A DNA stretch of 64,000 bases from Providencia heimbachae ATCC 35613 (GCF_001655055.1 NZ_LXEW01000037.1:62001-126000); one strand, 5' to 3'. Positions 50,940-60,637 are shown, numbered from the stretch's first letter. Program-made: numbers and translations. The notes: generated by a model from the sequence alone, not told the origin.

Positions 50940-52166
50940 TTATCCCTTTACACACACCACTTGACGTAGAGTGTGTATTATTTCAACCAGTGATGATTGA
51001 GCTGCCATTACCGCATCAATATCTTTATAAGCCATTGGAATTTCGTCAATAACATCACTGTCTTTACGGCATTCAACGTGGGCGGTGGCGATTTTTTGGT
51101 CGCTCACAGAGAAGCGTTTTTTCGCTTCAGTTCGGCTCATCACACGTCCTGCACCATGGCTACATGAACAAAAGCTTTCTTCATCCCCGAGTCCACGAAC
51201 AATAAAGCTTTTAGCGCCCATTGAACCGGGAATGATCCCCATTTGCCCTTTTTTCGCCGATACCGCCCCTTTACGGGTGACTAATATTTCTTCACCAAAA
51301 TGTTGTTCTTTTTGCACATAATTATGATGGCAATTTACCGCTTCTTGTTGCGTGGTAAAGGGCTTGGTGATTTCGCGAGATAATGCCTCAAGCACACGAT
51401 GCATCATCACTTCCCGGTTATGACGAGCAAAATCTTGAGCCCAACCAACCGCTTCCATATAATCATTAAAATGTAGGCTTCCTTCCTCAAAGTAGGCCAA
51501 ATCTCTATCGGGTAGATTGGCGATATGTTGCTGCATATCTTTTTGCGCTAGCGAAATGAATAAGTTACCGATAGCATTACCGACACCGCGTGAGCCGCTA
51601 TGCAACATTACCCAAACCCAATTTTGTTCATCTAAGCACAATTCAATAAAGTGATTCCCTGTTCCCAATGTTCCTAAGTGGTTGTAATGATTAGTTGTGC
51701 GTAGTTTAGGGTACTTATCACAAATACGTTTAAAATCTTCATCTAAGTGTGCCCAATGGGTGTCCACAATATCAGGGGTACGGTGCCAAGCCCCTTTATC
51801 TCGACCATGGCGATGCGTTGTTCGACCATGTGGCACCGCAGCTTCAATAGCAAAACGGATATTCTGCAAGTTATCCGGCAAATCAGCCGCTGTTAGTGAT
51901 GTTCGTACCGCAATCATTCCGCAGCCGATATCCACACCCACGGCAGCAGGAATGATCGCGCCTTTCGTTGGGATCACGCTTCCAATAGTCGATCCTTTAC
52001 CCACATGCACATCGGGCATCACGGCCAAGTGTTTAAAAATAAAGGGCATCTTGGCGGTATTTTGCAGCTGAACTACGGCTTTGGGATCAACCGGTACGCC
52101 GTTGGTCCACATTTTTACTGGTGCGCTATTTTCTTGAATTAATTCGTTAAAGTTATTGTTATTCAT
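50940..52166 (-). CDS. rtcB: RNA-splicing ligase RtcB
   Basis: A 408-residue GTP- and Mn2+-dependent ligase that joins 2',3'-cyclic phosphate (or 3'-phosphate) RNA ends to 5'-OH ends. Metal and guanylate residues are visible in VGVDIGCGMIAVRT, HLGTLGTGNHFIEL, HSGSRGVGN and the guanylylated-His motif CSHGAGRVMSR. It lies 2 bp from the slipin stop and is the second gene of the operon. No rtcA (RNA cyclase) gene is adjacent. Confidence 0.94.
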   Translation of the reverse strand: MNNNNFNELIQENSAPVKMWTNGVPVDPKAVVQLQNTAKMPFIFKHLAVMPDVHVGKGSTIGSVIPTKGAIIPAAVGVDIGCGMIAVRTSLTAADLPDNLQNIRFAIEAAVPHGRTTHRHGRDKGAWHRTPDIVDTHWAHLDEDFKRICDKYPKLRTTNHYNHLGTLGTGNHFIELCLDEQNWVWVMLHSGSRGVGNAIGNLFISLAQKDMQQHIANLPDRDLAYFEEGSLHFNDYMEAVGWAQDFARHNREVMMHRVLEALSREITKPFTTQQEAVNCHHNYVQKEQHFGEEILVTRKGAVSAKKGQMGIIPGSMGAKSFIVRGLGDEESFCSCSHGAGRVMSRTEAKKRFSVSDQKIATAHVECRKDSDVIDEIPMAYKDIDAVMAAQSSLVEIIHTLRQVVCVKG

Positions 52167-52168
52167 TT

Positions 52169-53287
52169 TTATGCCTTAATTTTTACCAATCCGTTTAATA
52201 CTTGATCTAATCCACCGTAAACGGAAATTTGGTCGATTCGATGCGCAATGTTTTCTAAGGTTTCAAGTTCTTTTAAGCGCAATGCAACTGGGTTGTTTTC
52301 CATTACTTTCGCGGTATTTAGCAGCGATCGGGTTGCCGCGGTTTCTTCGCGACGACGGATCACATTAGCTTGTGCTGATTTTTCAGCTTCGACCACTTGG
52401 GACAATATGGCGCGCATATCTCCCGGTAAAATAATATCTTTCACACCCACGCTATCGATTTCTAAACCAAATTCAAGGGCATTGGGGACAATTTGATCCA
52501 TCATTAGCTGGTCGATCAATTGCTTATTTTCTAATAATTCATCTAAAGAGCGGGTTCCCACAATCTCTCTCAAAGCAAATTGTAGCTCACGGTATAGATA
52601 TTCTATTGGTTGGCTTAACTTCGATAACGTCAATAAAATATCTGCATAACGCCAGTTGGCAGAAAGGTTGATACGCAATGTCACTTTATCTTTAGTTAGA
52701 ATTTCCTGACCGCTGACTTCCAGTGCTTGTAAACGCGTATCAATCATTTCAACTTCGGGTTTATGGGCTATCTTCCAGTAACCATAAGTACCCGGTTGTA
52801 AAAGCGTTTTGATCTCACCATCAACTTTAAAAATTCCCACATGCCATGCTGGTACTTGCGCTATCAATGCTAATTCGTTGCCTTTTATACGTTTTTTACC
52901 GGTTAATCGTGAAACTAGCATTGGGTTAATTAGCACTTCTTCGGCAGATTGAATTTCAATTTTCAATGTTTCGCCTGTCTTCCAGTACAATCGACGTGTC
53001 GCGGGCGGCAAAATCTCCGTTAAGCTATTGTGCAAATAAATAAATCCAATTTCATCATCTGCCAAGGTGATGTCAATACAGTATTGATTGACCCAATCTG
53101 GATGAAATTGGCGTAGATGGTCAGCCAGCTTTTCATCAATTGGATCATTATTTAAGGTAAATAGTGAAACAGTTAGTTTATTAAACCAATCATAAAGACG
53201 GTGCTCACCAGCAGTGAGTAGTTGTTTAAAATCACCATTCTTAGAAGTCAGCGCAATATGTCCTTGTGCGATATTTATTTTTTTCAT
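52169..53287 (-). CDS. Slipin (SPFH/band-7) protein of the RNA-repair operon
   Basis: A 372-residue SPFH-domain protein. The band-7 core covers about 165-330 (AWHVGIFKVDGEIKTLLQPGTYGYW, IDTRLQALEVSGQEILTKDKVTLRINLSANWR), with a helical EAEKSAQANVIRRREE region after it. Unlike most slipins it has no clear N-terminal membrane helix; an extra N-terminal domain (about 1-160) is present. It is first in the operon, 2 bp before rtcB, behind a long leader with a sigma-54 promoter. Confidence 0.85.
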   Translation of the reverse strand: MKKINIAQGHIALTSKNGDFKQLLTAGEHRLYDWFNKLTVSLFTLNNDPIDEKLADHLRQFHPDWVNQYCIDITLADDEIGFIYLHNSLTEILPPATRRLYWKTGETLKIEIQSAEEVLINPMLVSRLTGKKRIKGNELALIAQVPAWHVGIFKVDGEIKTLLQPGTYGYWKIAHKPEVEMIDTRLQALEVSGQEILTKDKVTLRINLSANWRYADILLTLSKLSQPIEYLYRELQFALREIVGTRSLDELLENKQLIDQLMMDQIVPNALEFGLEIDSVGVKDIILPGDMRAILSQVVEAEKSAQANVIRRREETAATRSLLNTAKVMENNPVALRLKELETLENIAHRIDQISVYGGLDQVLNGLVKIKA

Positions 53288-53455
53288 TATTATTTTCCTT
53301 TTTTATTATTGGGCGTTATCGAAGTGAAAGACGAAGTTTCGAGGGGAAAAATGGAGTGCCAGTTTGGCTGTCGATTCTTCTGCTCGTGACCCGGTACAGT
53401 TGCACGGATAACGTTTTGTGACCTAACATCAGCCACCTTTTATACATTTTGAGAT

Positions 53456-53508
53456 GTAAGTTTCAGGATTCGAACCCGATAGCGAGGCTATTACCAAAGG
53501 TATCTTAC
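53456..53508 (-). ncRNA. tRNA-like cloverleaf element in the RNA-repair operon leader
   Basis: On the minus strand a 53-nt segment folds as a miniature cloverleaf. GTAAG (53508-53504) pairs with CTTAC (53460-53456). Inside are TACC-TTT-GGTA and TAGC-CTC-GCTA-type arms, then a T-arm TCGGG-TTCGAAT-CCTGA (53479-53463) with a perfect tRNA T-loop. The anticodon-like arm has only a 3-nt loop, so it is a tRNA mimic and not a tRNA gene. It lies between the sigma-54 start and the slipin gene. Y-RNAs with tRNA-like modules are known in related RtcB operons. Confidence 0.6.
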
Positions 53509-53606
53509 CGACGGCGGAATACAGACCATGCAATGACTAATGCCACCATGTCTGCACCGGTTGAACCTAAGTTCACACCATTCCCGGCAGTGGATGTTTA
53601 TAGTAT

Positions 53607-53622
53607 TGCCAGAAGCGTGCCA
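53607..53622 (-). promoter_or_regulatory. Sigma-54 promoter of the slipin-rtcB operon
   Basis: Minus-strand TGGCACGCTTCTGGCA gives GG-N10-GC, the -24/-12 pattern. Predicted start is near 53596, so the leader is about 310 nt and includes the tRNA-like element. The divergent rtcR supplies the matching enhancer-binding protein. Confidence 0.75.
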
Positions 53623-53773
53623 ACTTTGAAAAATAAATTAAAAGCAATCGTATTGCATTGATTTATAATTATTAATTGTTTTTCGGTATTCTTGCGTTAC
53701 TTTTTGGATAGAAATGAATTATGCTAATTCATATCTTTTTATATCGTAATTTATAAATATTTATAAAATTATC

Positions 53774-55348
53774 ATGAATGAAAAACGCAAAGTTGTGATT
53801 GGTGTTCTGGGGACTGTTTTAGATAGGCGTGGCAAAAGAGCCAATCGCTGGACTAAATGGCGACCAACGGTAGGGTTATGTCAGCAGCCGGATTTTGATA
53901 TTCATCGTTTTGAATTAATTCATCAGGTTAACGATTATACGTTGGCGTGTCGGGTAAAAGAGGATATTGAGCAGGCATCACCGCAGACTGAAGTGGTACT
54001 TCGTGAAGTCGACATCGCTGATCCATGGGATTTTGAAGAGGTTTATACCGCATTACTCGATTTTTCATCAGATTATCAATTCGATACTGAAAATGAAGAG
54101 TATCTGGTGCATATCACCACGGGAACGCATGTAGTTCAAATTTGTTGGTTTTTACTCACCGAAGCTCATTACTTACCTGCCAAGCTAATCCAAACTTCAC
54201 CGACGCAGGGCGATAGAGAAAAAGACCCGACTGGCATTCATGCGGTGATTGATCTTGATTTGAGTCGATACACGAATATCACGAGTCGTTTCCAAAAAGA
54301 ACAGCAGCAGCAAGTGTCTTTTCTCAAATCCGGTATTGCCACACGCAATGCCGCTTTTAACACCATGATTGAGCAAATCGAGCGTGTTGCGCTGCGCTCT
54401 AAAGCGCCAATATTGTTGAATGGGCCCACAGGGGCAGGTAAATCCTTCCTCGCAAAGCGAATTTATCAATTACGCCAGAGTAAGCACCAAGTAAAAGGTC
54501 GATTTATCGAAGTGAACTGTGCCACTTTACGCGGTGATAATGCCATGTCGACACTATTTGGTCATATAAAAGGGGCATTTACGGGCGCATTAACGGCGCG
54601 GGGTGGCTTATTAAAAGAAGCCGATGGTGGCATCTTATTTTTAGACGAGATAGCTGAATTAGGCCTCGATGAACAAGCGATGTTACTTAAAGCGATTGAA
54701 GAAAAACGTTTCTTCCCATTTGGGTCTGACAACGAAGTACAAAGTGATTTTCAGTTAATTGCAGGCACTCATCGCAATTTAGCGCAGTGGGTGGAAGAGG
54801 GAAAATTTCGCGAAGATTTATACGCTCGTATTAACATGTGGACTTTCATTTTGCCGGGGCTTGCCCAGCGCCGCGAAGATATCGAGCCAAATATTGATTA
54901 TGAATTAACCCGATTTTGCCAAAATGAGCAAAGCCAAATTCGTTTTGATAGCGAAGCTCGCAAAGTTTATGTGAAATTTGCTTGCTCACCTCAAGCACTT
55001 TGGCGAGGTAATTTTCGTGAGTTAGGGGCGTCGATTAATCGTATGGCGACTTTCGCAGAACGTGGACGGATAACCTTATCGGTTGTCGAAGAGGAAATTG
55101 CGCGTTTACAAGCCCAATGGCAAACAAAACAGAGTAATAAATTACCTGCACAAATTGGTGATATTGATTTATTTGATCAGCAACAGCTAATAACCGTACT
55201 GGGCGTATGCCGCCGTTCAGCGTCGCTATCTGAAGCGGGGCGAGCGTTATTCTCCGTCTCTAGGCAGCAGAAAAAACAGCCTAATGATGCGGATAGATTG
55301 AGAAAATATTTAGCTAAATTTGACTTGGATTGGGAAACAATTCGTTAA
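53774..55348 (+). CDS. rtcR: Sigma-54-dependent activator RtcR
   Basis: A 524-residue protein. The N-terminal CARF-like sensory domain (about 1-180, VVIGVLGTVLDRRG, LVHITTGTHVVQICWFLL) is the part thought to sense RNA-end ligands. The AAA+ domain has Walker A GPTGAGKS, the sigma-54 contact motif GAFTGA and Walker B GGILFLDEIAELG. A C-terminal HTH region follows. It is divergent from the slipin-rtcB operon, as in other enterics. Confidence 0.95.
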   Translation: MNEKRKVVIGVLGTVLDRRGKRANRWTKWRPTVGLCQQPDFDIHRFELIHQVNDYTLACRVKEDIEQASPQTEVVLREVDIADPWDFEEVYTALLDFSSDYQFDTENEEYLVHITTGTHVVQICWFLLTEAHYLPAKLIQTSPTQGDREKDPTGIHAVIDLDLSRYTNITSRFQKEQQQQVSFLKSGIATRNAAFNTMIEQIERVALRSKAPILLNGPTGAGKSFLAKRIYQLRQSKHQVKGRFIEVNCATLRGDNAMSTLFGHIKGAFTGALTARGGLLKEADGGILFLDEIAELGLDEQAMLLKAIEEKRFFPFGSDNEVQSDFQLIAGTHRNLAQWVEEGKFREDLYARINMWTFILPGLAQRREDIEPNIDYELTRFCQNEQSQIRFDSEARKVYVKFACSPQALWRGNFRELGASINRMATFAERGRITLSVVEEEIARLQAQWQTKQSNKLPAQIGDIDLFDQQQLITVLGVCRRSASLSEAGRALFSVSRQQKKQPNDADRLRKYLAKFDLDWETIR

Positions 55349-55392
55349 GAATAACAATACAATACTAATAATAACAAAAGTTAGGAGATAAA

Positions 55393-56307
55393 ATGGAATT
55401 AACATTCTTAGGTACCAGTGCGGGTGTGCCGACAAAAGAACGCAATGTGACCAGTATGATATTGAATTTAGTTGGTATCCGTAAAAGTTATTGGTTATTT
55501 GATTGTGGCGAAGGCACCCAGCATCGTATTTTAAACAGCCCATTTAAAGCATCAAAAATAGAAAAAATCTTTATTACGCATTTACACGGCGATCATATTT
55601 TTGGCTTACCCGGTTTGCTTTGTAGCCGTTCAATGGGTGGTTCTACTGATTTATTAACGCTGTATGGGCCAAAGGGATTGAAGCAATATATCGAGACAAC
55701 CTTGTCGGTGAGTGCATCGTATATGACTTATCCACTTGAAATTATTGAAATCGAGGCAGGACAGCTATTTGATGATGGTGAGTTGATTGTCACGGCTTAC
55801 TCCCTTGAGCATCGTGTGGAGTGCTATGGTTACCGTATTGAAGAGCATGCTAAGTCCGGTTCACTAGATGCAGATAAATTAGCGCAAGATAACATTCCTC
55901 GAGGCCCGTGGATGCAAGCGCTAAAAGCGGGTGAAACGATTACCCTTGAAGAGGGGCGAGTTATCAATGGGGCTGATTATTTAGGTGAGCCTATCGCAGG
56001 GAAAGTGATCGCGATTTTTGGTGATACAGAGCCGACTGAACAAGCATTGTTATTAGCTAAAGATGCCGATTTAATGGTCCATGAAACCACCTTAGAAACG
56101 GCATTTGAAACCAAAGCCAATGAAAGAGGGCATTCAACGACCCGTCAGGCGGCAAAACTGGCACGTGAAGCAGGGGTTAAACGTTTTGTTGCAACGCACT
56201 TAAGTGGGCGTTATAGCACCAACGATATTCCGATGCTGCTAGCCGAATGCCAAGCTGAGTTCCCGAACACTGAAATGGCTGAAGATTATTTAACGATAAA
56301 GGTTTAA
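55393..56307 (+). CDS. rbn: Ribonuclease BN / tRNase Z
   Basis: A 304-residue metallo-beta-lactamase-fold nuclease that processes tRNA 3' ends. The Zn motif THLHGDH is at about 62-68, with [13 protein letters not shown] at the start, FGDTEPTE near 213 and the C-terminal [13 protein letters not shown] and ATHLSGRY. E. coli RNase BN has 305 residues. It lies 44 bp after rtcR on the same strand and may be co-transcribed with it, tying tRNA processing to the RNA-repair locus. Confidence 0.93.
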   Translation: MELTFLGTSAGVPTKERNVTSMILNLVGIRKSYWLFDCGEGTQHRILNSPFKASKIEKIFITHLHGDHIFGLPGLLCSRSMGGSTDLLTLYGPKGLKQYIETTLSVSASYMTYPLEIIEIEAGQLFDDGELIVTAYSLEHRVECYGYRIEEHAKSGSLDADKLAQDNIPRGPWMQALKAGETITLEEGRVINGADYLGEPIAGKVIAIFGDTEPTEQALLLAKDADLMVHETTLETAFETKANERGHSTTRQAAKLAREAGVKRFVATHLSGRYSTNDIPMLLAECQAEFPNTEMAEDYLTIKV

Positions 56308-56329
56308 TCAAGCGCAGTTAGAAAGGTGA

Positions 56330-56452
56330 AATCGACACGTCAGTAAAACGTGTCGAAAATGAGCATGAAAATGTACATGTCGTGGGAATGTGTTGATTGA
56401 ATCGACACATCAGCAAAACGTGTCGAAAATGAGTATAAAAATGTACATGTCG
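56330..56452. repeat. Two 53-bp direct repeats, each with a hairpin
   Basis: Units 56330-56382 and 56400-56452 match at 49 of 53 positions. Each holds CGACAC(G/A)T-7 nt-ACGTGTCG; the first copy is a perfect 8-bp stem. They lie between convergent rbn and deoR, where transcription from both sides should end. Confidence 0.7.
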
Positions 56453-56454
56453 GC

Positions 56455-57234
56455 TTAGAAAATTACTTTTACAAAGCTATTTCGGCAATAACTTTCATAT
56501 TCATCAGAGAGTTGTCGATTGGTAATTATAACGTCGAACTGGGATAGTTCCCCCATATTCGCGGTGGCGACCTCGTCAAATAAATTGTATTGCGACAGTA
56601 AAATCTTGCGAATCGATTTTTCCATGGCTTTTTTCTTCATCGGCAAATCGTCGATGTTATAGCAAGTAACCCCATAGGAGCTATGCACACCAGCAGCTGA
56701 AATAAACGCTTTTTTAGGGTTTATTGAGTCGAGAAGTGATGGCAAGGTTGGACTATAGAAAGAGTCACTCTTGGCTCGGTACTCTCCGCCACATAACAGG
56801 GCGGTAGCATTTTTTTTCTGACTCAGTGCAAGAAAAACGTTATGTGAGTAACAAATTCCTGTGAAATTAATTTCATCAGGGATCAACGAGATCAAGGTTG
56901 CCATCTCGATGCCATTATCAAAAAAGATCACATCATCTTCAGTGACCATACTGGCGGCAAGGTTAGGGATGTAGATCTCTTCGGTTTGATCGGGAGTGAA
57001 AACATCTGCTTGTTGATCTTGTGTGGCAAGGACTGCGGGTTGTGTGACAGAAACAATGTAGCCACCGAGAAGTGACATCGGGATTGGGCCTTCAGTATCA
57101 GCACTTAAATCACGACGGATCGTCATTTCTGACACTTCAAGTATCCTCGCGGCTTCTTTAAGATGAATACGACCTGAGCGTTTCAGGCATTCACTTAAGC
57201 GGCGAAGACGCTCTTTTTGTTTGGTTTCTATCAC
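56455..57234 (-). CDS. deoR: Deoxyribose operon repressor DeoR
   Basis: A 259-residue DeoR-family repressor. HTH: GRIHLKEAARILEVSEMTIRRDLS, then LLGGYIVS as in E. coli DeoR (252 residues). The sugar-phosphate-binding domain has FFDNGIEMATLISLI, GICYSHNVFLAL, LLCGGEY and SAAGVHSSYGVTCYN. The start is a GTG with AGGA 7 nt upstream. It lies downstream of deoC on the same strand and presumably represses deoC and deoKPX; it could equally be the DeoQ counterpart of Salmonella. Confidence 0.88.
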   Translation of the reverse strand: MIETKQKERLRRLSECLKRSGRIHLKEAARILEVSEMTIRRDLSADTEGPIPMSLLGGYIVSVTQPAVLATQDQQADVFTPDQTEEIYIPNLAASMVTEDDVIFFDNGIEMATLISLIPDEINFTGICYSHNVFLALSQKKNATALLCGGEYRAKSDSFYSPTLPSLLDSINPKKAFISAAGVHSSYGVTCYNIDDLPMKKKAMEKSIRKILLSQYNLFDEVATANMGELSQFDVIITNRQLSDEYESYCRNSFVKVIF

Positions 57235-57402
57235 CCTTCCATCCTTTTTTGATACACAAAATAATTCGCATTATAGGCGAGTATCAAGCAAAGCTATTTG
57301 ATGATCATACCGTTTATCTAATACGGCTAGTTGAGTGTAATCACATTCAGCTAACTTAATGAATGGTTGGTTAATTGGCGCGGAGTTACCGCGCCTCATC
57401 AT

Positions 57403-58071
57403 TTAGTATTTACTTGGAGCTGCTTTTTCTCCGGTAACAATCGAGATACTTGCACTCGCGCCAACACGGTTAGCACCGGCTTCTATCATTTTGATCGCGG
57501 TTTCACGATCACGAACACCACCGGATGCTTTAACGCCAACGTCATCACCAACTACTTTGCGCATTAACGCAACATGATGCTCGGTAGCGCCCATTGTACT
57601 GAATCCTGTTGAAGTTTTCACAAAACCGACTTTCAATGTGCGGCAAATTTCACAAACTTGGGTAATTTCTTCATCAGTTAACAGGCAATTTTCTAAAATA
57701 ACCTTTAATGTCGCATTACCGCAAGCAGCAAATACCGCTTCGATATCTTTGCGAACAAAATCTAAATCACCACTTTTCAGGCGACCCACGTTGATAACCA
57801 TATCAACTTCATCAGCGCCATGGCGAACAGCTTCAGCCGCTTCAAATGCTTTTGCTTCTGTTAAACAAGCACCTAAAGGAAATCCTACCACACAGCAAAC
57901 TTTAACGTCGCTGTTTTTCAGAGATTCACTGGCTAAAGGAACGTTAGCGGTATTCACACAAACAGAGGCAAAATGATACTCTGCAGCTTCAGCACATAGC
58001 TGTTTGATATCATTCACGGTAGCATCAGCAGCAAGCAGTGTGTGGTCAATATATTTTGCTAAATCTTGCAT
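57403..58071 (-). CDS. deoC: Deoxyribose-phosphate aldolase
   Basis: A 222-residue TIM-barrel class I aldolase that cleaves deoxyribose-5-phosphate to acetaldehyde and glyceraldehyde-3-phosphate. The Schiff-base lysine is K152 in GFVKTSTGFS; EVDMVINVG near 88 and GVKASGG near 180 are further family motifs. It is the short bacterial form, against 259 residues for the E. coli enzyme. AGGAAGG precedes the ATG. It is divergent from deoK and followed by deoR. Confidence 0.94.
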   Translation of the reverse strand: MQDLAKYIDHTLLAADATVNDIKQLCAEAAEYHFASVCVNTANVPLASESLKNSDVKVCCVVGFPLGACLTEAKAFEAAEAVRHGADEVDMVINVGRLKSGDLDFVRKDIEAVFAACGNATLKVILENCLLTDEEITQVCEICRTLKVGFVKTSTGFSTMGATEHHVALMRKVVGDDVGVKASGGVRDRETAIKMIEAGANRVGASASISIVTGEKAAPSKY

Positions 58072-58304
58072 TTTAAACCTTCCTATATAAATGTGATTTA
58101 GGGCTGTAGAAGCTTCATGCTTTTAATTCGAACAACAATTGAGCCTGAAACATCCATTATCCCTAGGTAACAATGAATGAGGAAATGTGGCAGATATAAC
58201 ACTTGATCATTCGTTATTCGAGATCCTAATCACAAATGATATTTTTGCAACATGATAATGTTACTATCATATCATTATGTGATTTATTTAACACGAGGGA
58301 CATT

Positions 58305-59225
58305 ATGGATATAGCAGTTATAGGTTCAAACATGGTCGATTTGATCACTTACATCGATCAAATGCCAAAAGAAGGTGAGACGCTAGAAGCGCCAGCGTTC
58401 AAAATTGGTTGCGGCGGTAAAGGCGCAAATCAGGCTGTTGCTGCTGCTAAGCTTAACTCAAAAGTGATTATGTTAACAAAAGTCGGTGATGACATTTTTG
58501 CTGATAACACGATCCGTAATCTTGAATCTTACGGCATCAATACCCGTTATGTGGAAAAAGTACCTTGTACTTCTAGCGGTGTCGCTCCTATTTTTGTGAA
58601 TCAAAGCTCATCAAATAGCATTTTAATTGTGAAAGGCGCGAATAAATTTCTTTCTCCTGAAGATATTGAGCGTGCGGCAGAAGATCTCAAAAAATGTAAG
58701 TTGATCGTTTTACAACTTGAAGTGCAACTGGAAACCGTTTACCACGCTATTGCGTTCGGTAATAAAAATGGCATCCCCGTACTGTTAAATCCTGCACCGG
58801 CACTGCGCACGCTTGACCTCGACTTTGCGTGTCGTTGTGATTTCTTTGTACCAAATGAAACTGAGCTTGAAATTCTCACCAACATGCCAGTTGATACCAT
58901 GGACAACATCCGTCGTGCTGCACAGTCTCTTTTAGATAAAGGTTTGAAAAACCTTATTGTCACTTTAGGTGAGAAAGGGGCGTTGTGGATGACGCGTGAT
59001 AGCGAACTCTTTATCCCTGCAATTAAAGTGAATGCTATCGACACCAGTGGAGCAGGGGATGCCTTTATTGGCTGTTTCTCTCACTACTATGTACACACAG
59101 GAAATATCGAAGAAGCATTGAAAAAAGCCGTTATGTTTTCTGCATTTAGTGTGACAGGAAAAGGGACTCAATCATCTTACCCAAGTATTGAGCAATTTAC
59201 GGAGTTTGTTCAGATTAATAGCTAA
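58305..59225 (+). CDS. deoK: Deoxyribokinase
   Basis: A 306-residue PfkB/ribokinase-family kinase from ATG 58305 (GAGG 8 nt upstream; the frame extends to 58236). GCGGKGANQAVAAAKL near 37 and the catalytic DTSGAGDAFIGCF near 245 are present. It has the same length as Salmonella DeoK. The flanking deoC, deoP and deoX identify deoxyribose rather than ribose as substrate. Confidence 0.9.
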   Translation: MDIAVIGSNMVDLITYIDQMPKEGETLEAPAFKIGCGGKGANQAVAAAKLNSKVIMLTKVGDDIFADNTIRNLESYGINTRYVEKVPCTSSGVAPIFVNQSSSNSILIVKGANKFLSPEDIERAAEDLKKCKLIVLQLEVQLETVYHAIAFGNKNGIPVLLNPAPALRTLDLDFACRCDFFVPNETELEILTNMPVDTMDNIRRAAQSLLDKGLKNLIVTLGEKGALWMTRDSELFIPAIKVNAIDTSGAGDAFIGCFSHYYVHTGNIEEALKKAVMFSAFSVTGKGTQSSYPSIEQFTEFVQINS

Positions 59226-59325
59226 TATACGTTATTTTCCAAGGGGAAGATGGACTGGCTGTACCCGAAAATCTTCCTAAAACTTGGAATATGACGAGTA
59301 AATATTATAATTATAAGGGTTACCT

Positions 59326-60633
59326 ATGAACATTAAAAACATCACTCAGTTACCGGATGGTTACCTGAGTAAGACCCCTCTATTCCAATTTATCCTACTC
59401 TCTTGCCTTTTCCCGCTCTGGGGATGTGCGGCGGCGTTGAATGATATTTTAATCACACAGTTTAAAAGTGTCTTCGAGCTCAGTAACTTTGCATCAGCTT
59501 TAGTCCAAAGTGCCTTTTATGGCGGTTACTTTTTGATCGCTATTCCAGCTTCATTAGTGATCAAAAAAACCAGTTATAAATATGCCATTATGGTTGGGCT
59601 TATCCTGTATATCGCGGGCTGTTCGATGTTTTTTCCTGCTTCACACATGGCAACCTACACCATGTTTTTAGCGGCAATTTTTGCGATAGCGATTGGTTTA
59701 AGCTTCCTTGAAACGGCAGCGAATACCTATAGTTCGATGATTGGTCCAAAAGAATATGCGACTCTACGCCTTAACATCAGCCAGACTTTTTATCCTATTG
59801 GTGCGGCAGGCGGTATCTTACTGGGTAAATACTTGGTTTTCTCTGAAGGTGATAGCCTACAAAGCCAAATGGCAGGTATGAATCCAGAGCAATTGCACCA
59901 ATTTCGCCTTGCTATGTTAGAAAATACACTAGAACCATATCGTTATATGATCATGGTTTTAGTTGTAGTGATGATATTGTTTTTAATCACTAAATTCCCA
60001 AAATGTAAAGTTGCTGAAACGAAAGATCATAAACGCCCATCGGCGGTTGATACCTTAAAATATTTAGCAAAAAATAGCCGCTTTAGAAAAGGGATTATTG
60101 CACAATTCTTGTATGTTGGTATGCAAGTCGCAGTGTGGTCATTCACCATCCGCTTAGCGTTAGAAATGGGTGATATTAATGAGCGTGAAGCATCGAATTT
60201 TATGGTGTATAGCTTTGGATGTTTCTTTATTGGTAAGTTTATCGCCAATATCCTAATGACTCGCTTCAACGCAGACAAAGTTTTAATTATCTATTCTGTC
60301 ATCGGAGCGCTATTCCTTGCTTATGTTGCATTTACACCAAGCTTTACCGCGGTGTATGCAGCAGTGATGGTCAGTATTCTATTTGGGCCTTGCTGGGCAA
60401 CTATTTATGCAGGCACACTCGAAACTGTTGATAACGAACATACTGAAATGGCGGGTGCGGTGATAGTGATGGCTATCGTCGGTGCGGCATTTGTCCCTGC
60501 AATTCAAGGTTATGTTGCTGACGCATTACATTCTCTACAACTTTCATTCTTAGTTTCTATGTTCTGCTTTATCTATGTTGGTATTTACTTTATCGGTGAA
60601 CGCCGCTTTAAAGCAAAGCAAAGCGCAAAATAA
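59326..60633 (+). CDS. deoP: Deoxyribose permease (FucP-type MFS)
   Basis: A 435-residue MFS sugar/H+ symporter of the FHS (FucP) family with 12 membrane helices: LFPLWGCAAALNDILITQFK near 30, QSAFYGGYFLIAIPA near 61, and SFLETAANTYSSMIGP near 125. It follows deoK by 100 bp. Salmonella DeoP is the close functional precedent. Confidence 0.9.
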   Translation: MNIKNITQLPDGYLSKTPLFQFILLSCLFPLWGCAAALNDILITQFKSVFELSNFASALVQSAFYGGYFLIAIPASLVIKKTSYKYAIMVGLILYIAGCSMFFPASHMATYTMFLAAIFAIAIGLSFLETAANTYSSMIGPKEYATLRLNISQTFYPIGAAGGILLGKYLVFSEGDSLQSQMAGMNPEQLHQFRLAMLENTLEPYRYMIMVLVVVMILFLITKFPKCKVAETKDHKRPSAVDTLKYLAKNSRFRKGIIAQFLYVGMQVAVWSFTIRLALEMGDINEREASNFMVYSFGCFFIGKFIANILMTRFNADKVLIIYSVIGALFLAYVAFTPSFTAVYAAVMVSILFGPCWATIYAGTLETVDNEHTEMAGAVIVMAIVGAAFVPAIQGYVADALHSLQLSFLVSMFCFIYVGIYFIGERRFKAKQSAK

Positions 60634-60637
60634 AACC

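Noticed and set aside
53456-53508. A true tRNA gene at the T-loop match
   Set aside because: There is no 7-bp acceptor stem and no 7-nt anticodon loop; only the T-arm is canonical, so it is listed as a tRNA-like element.
53449-53661. 70-codon ORF on the plus strand opposite the tRNA-like element
   Set aside because: It lies antisense in the rtcB leader, lacks a ribosome-binding site, and the sequence is explained by the sigma-54 promoter and RNA structure.
58279-58297. CRP-like site TGTGA-N6-TAACA before deoK
   Set aside because: It sits too close to the start codon for activation and one half-site is imperfect; not supported as a regulatory site.
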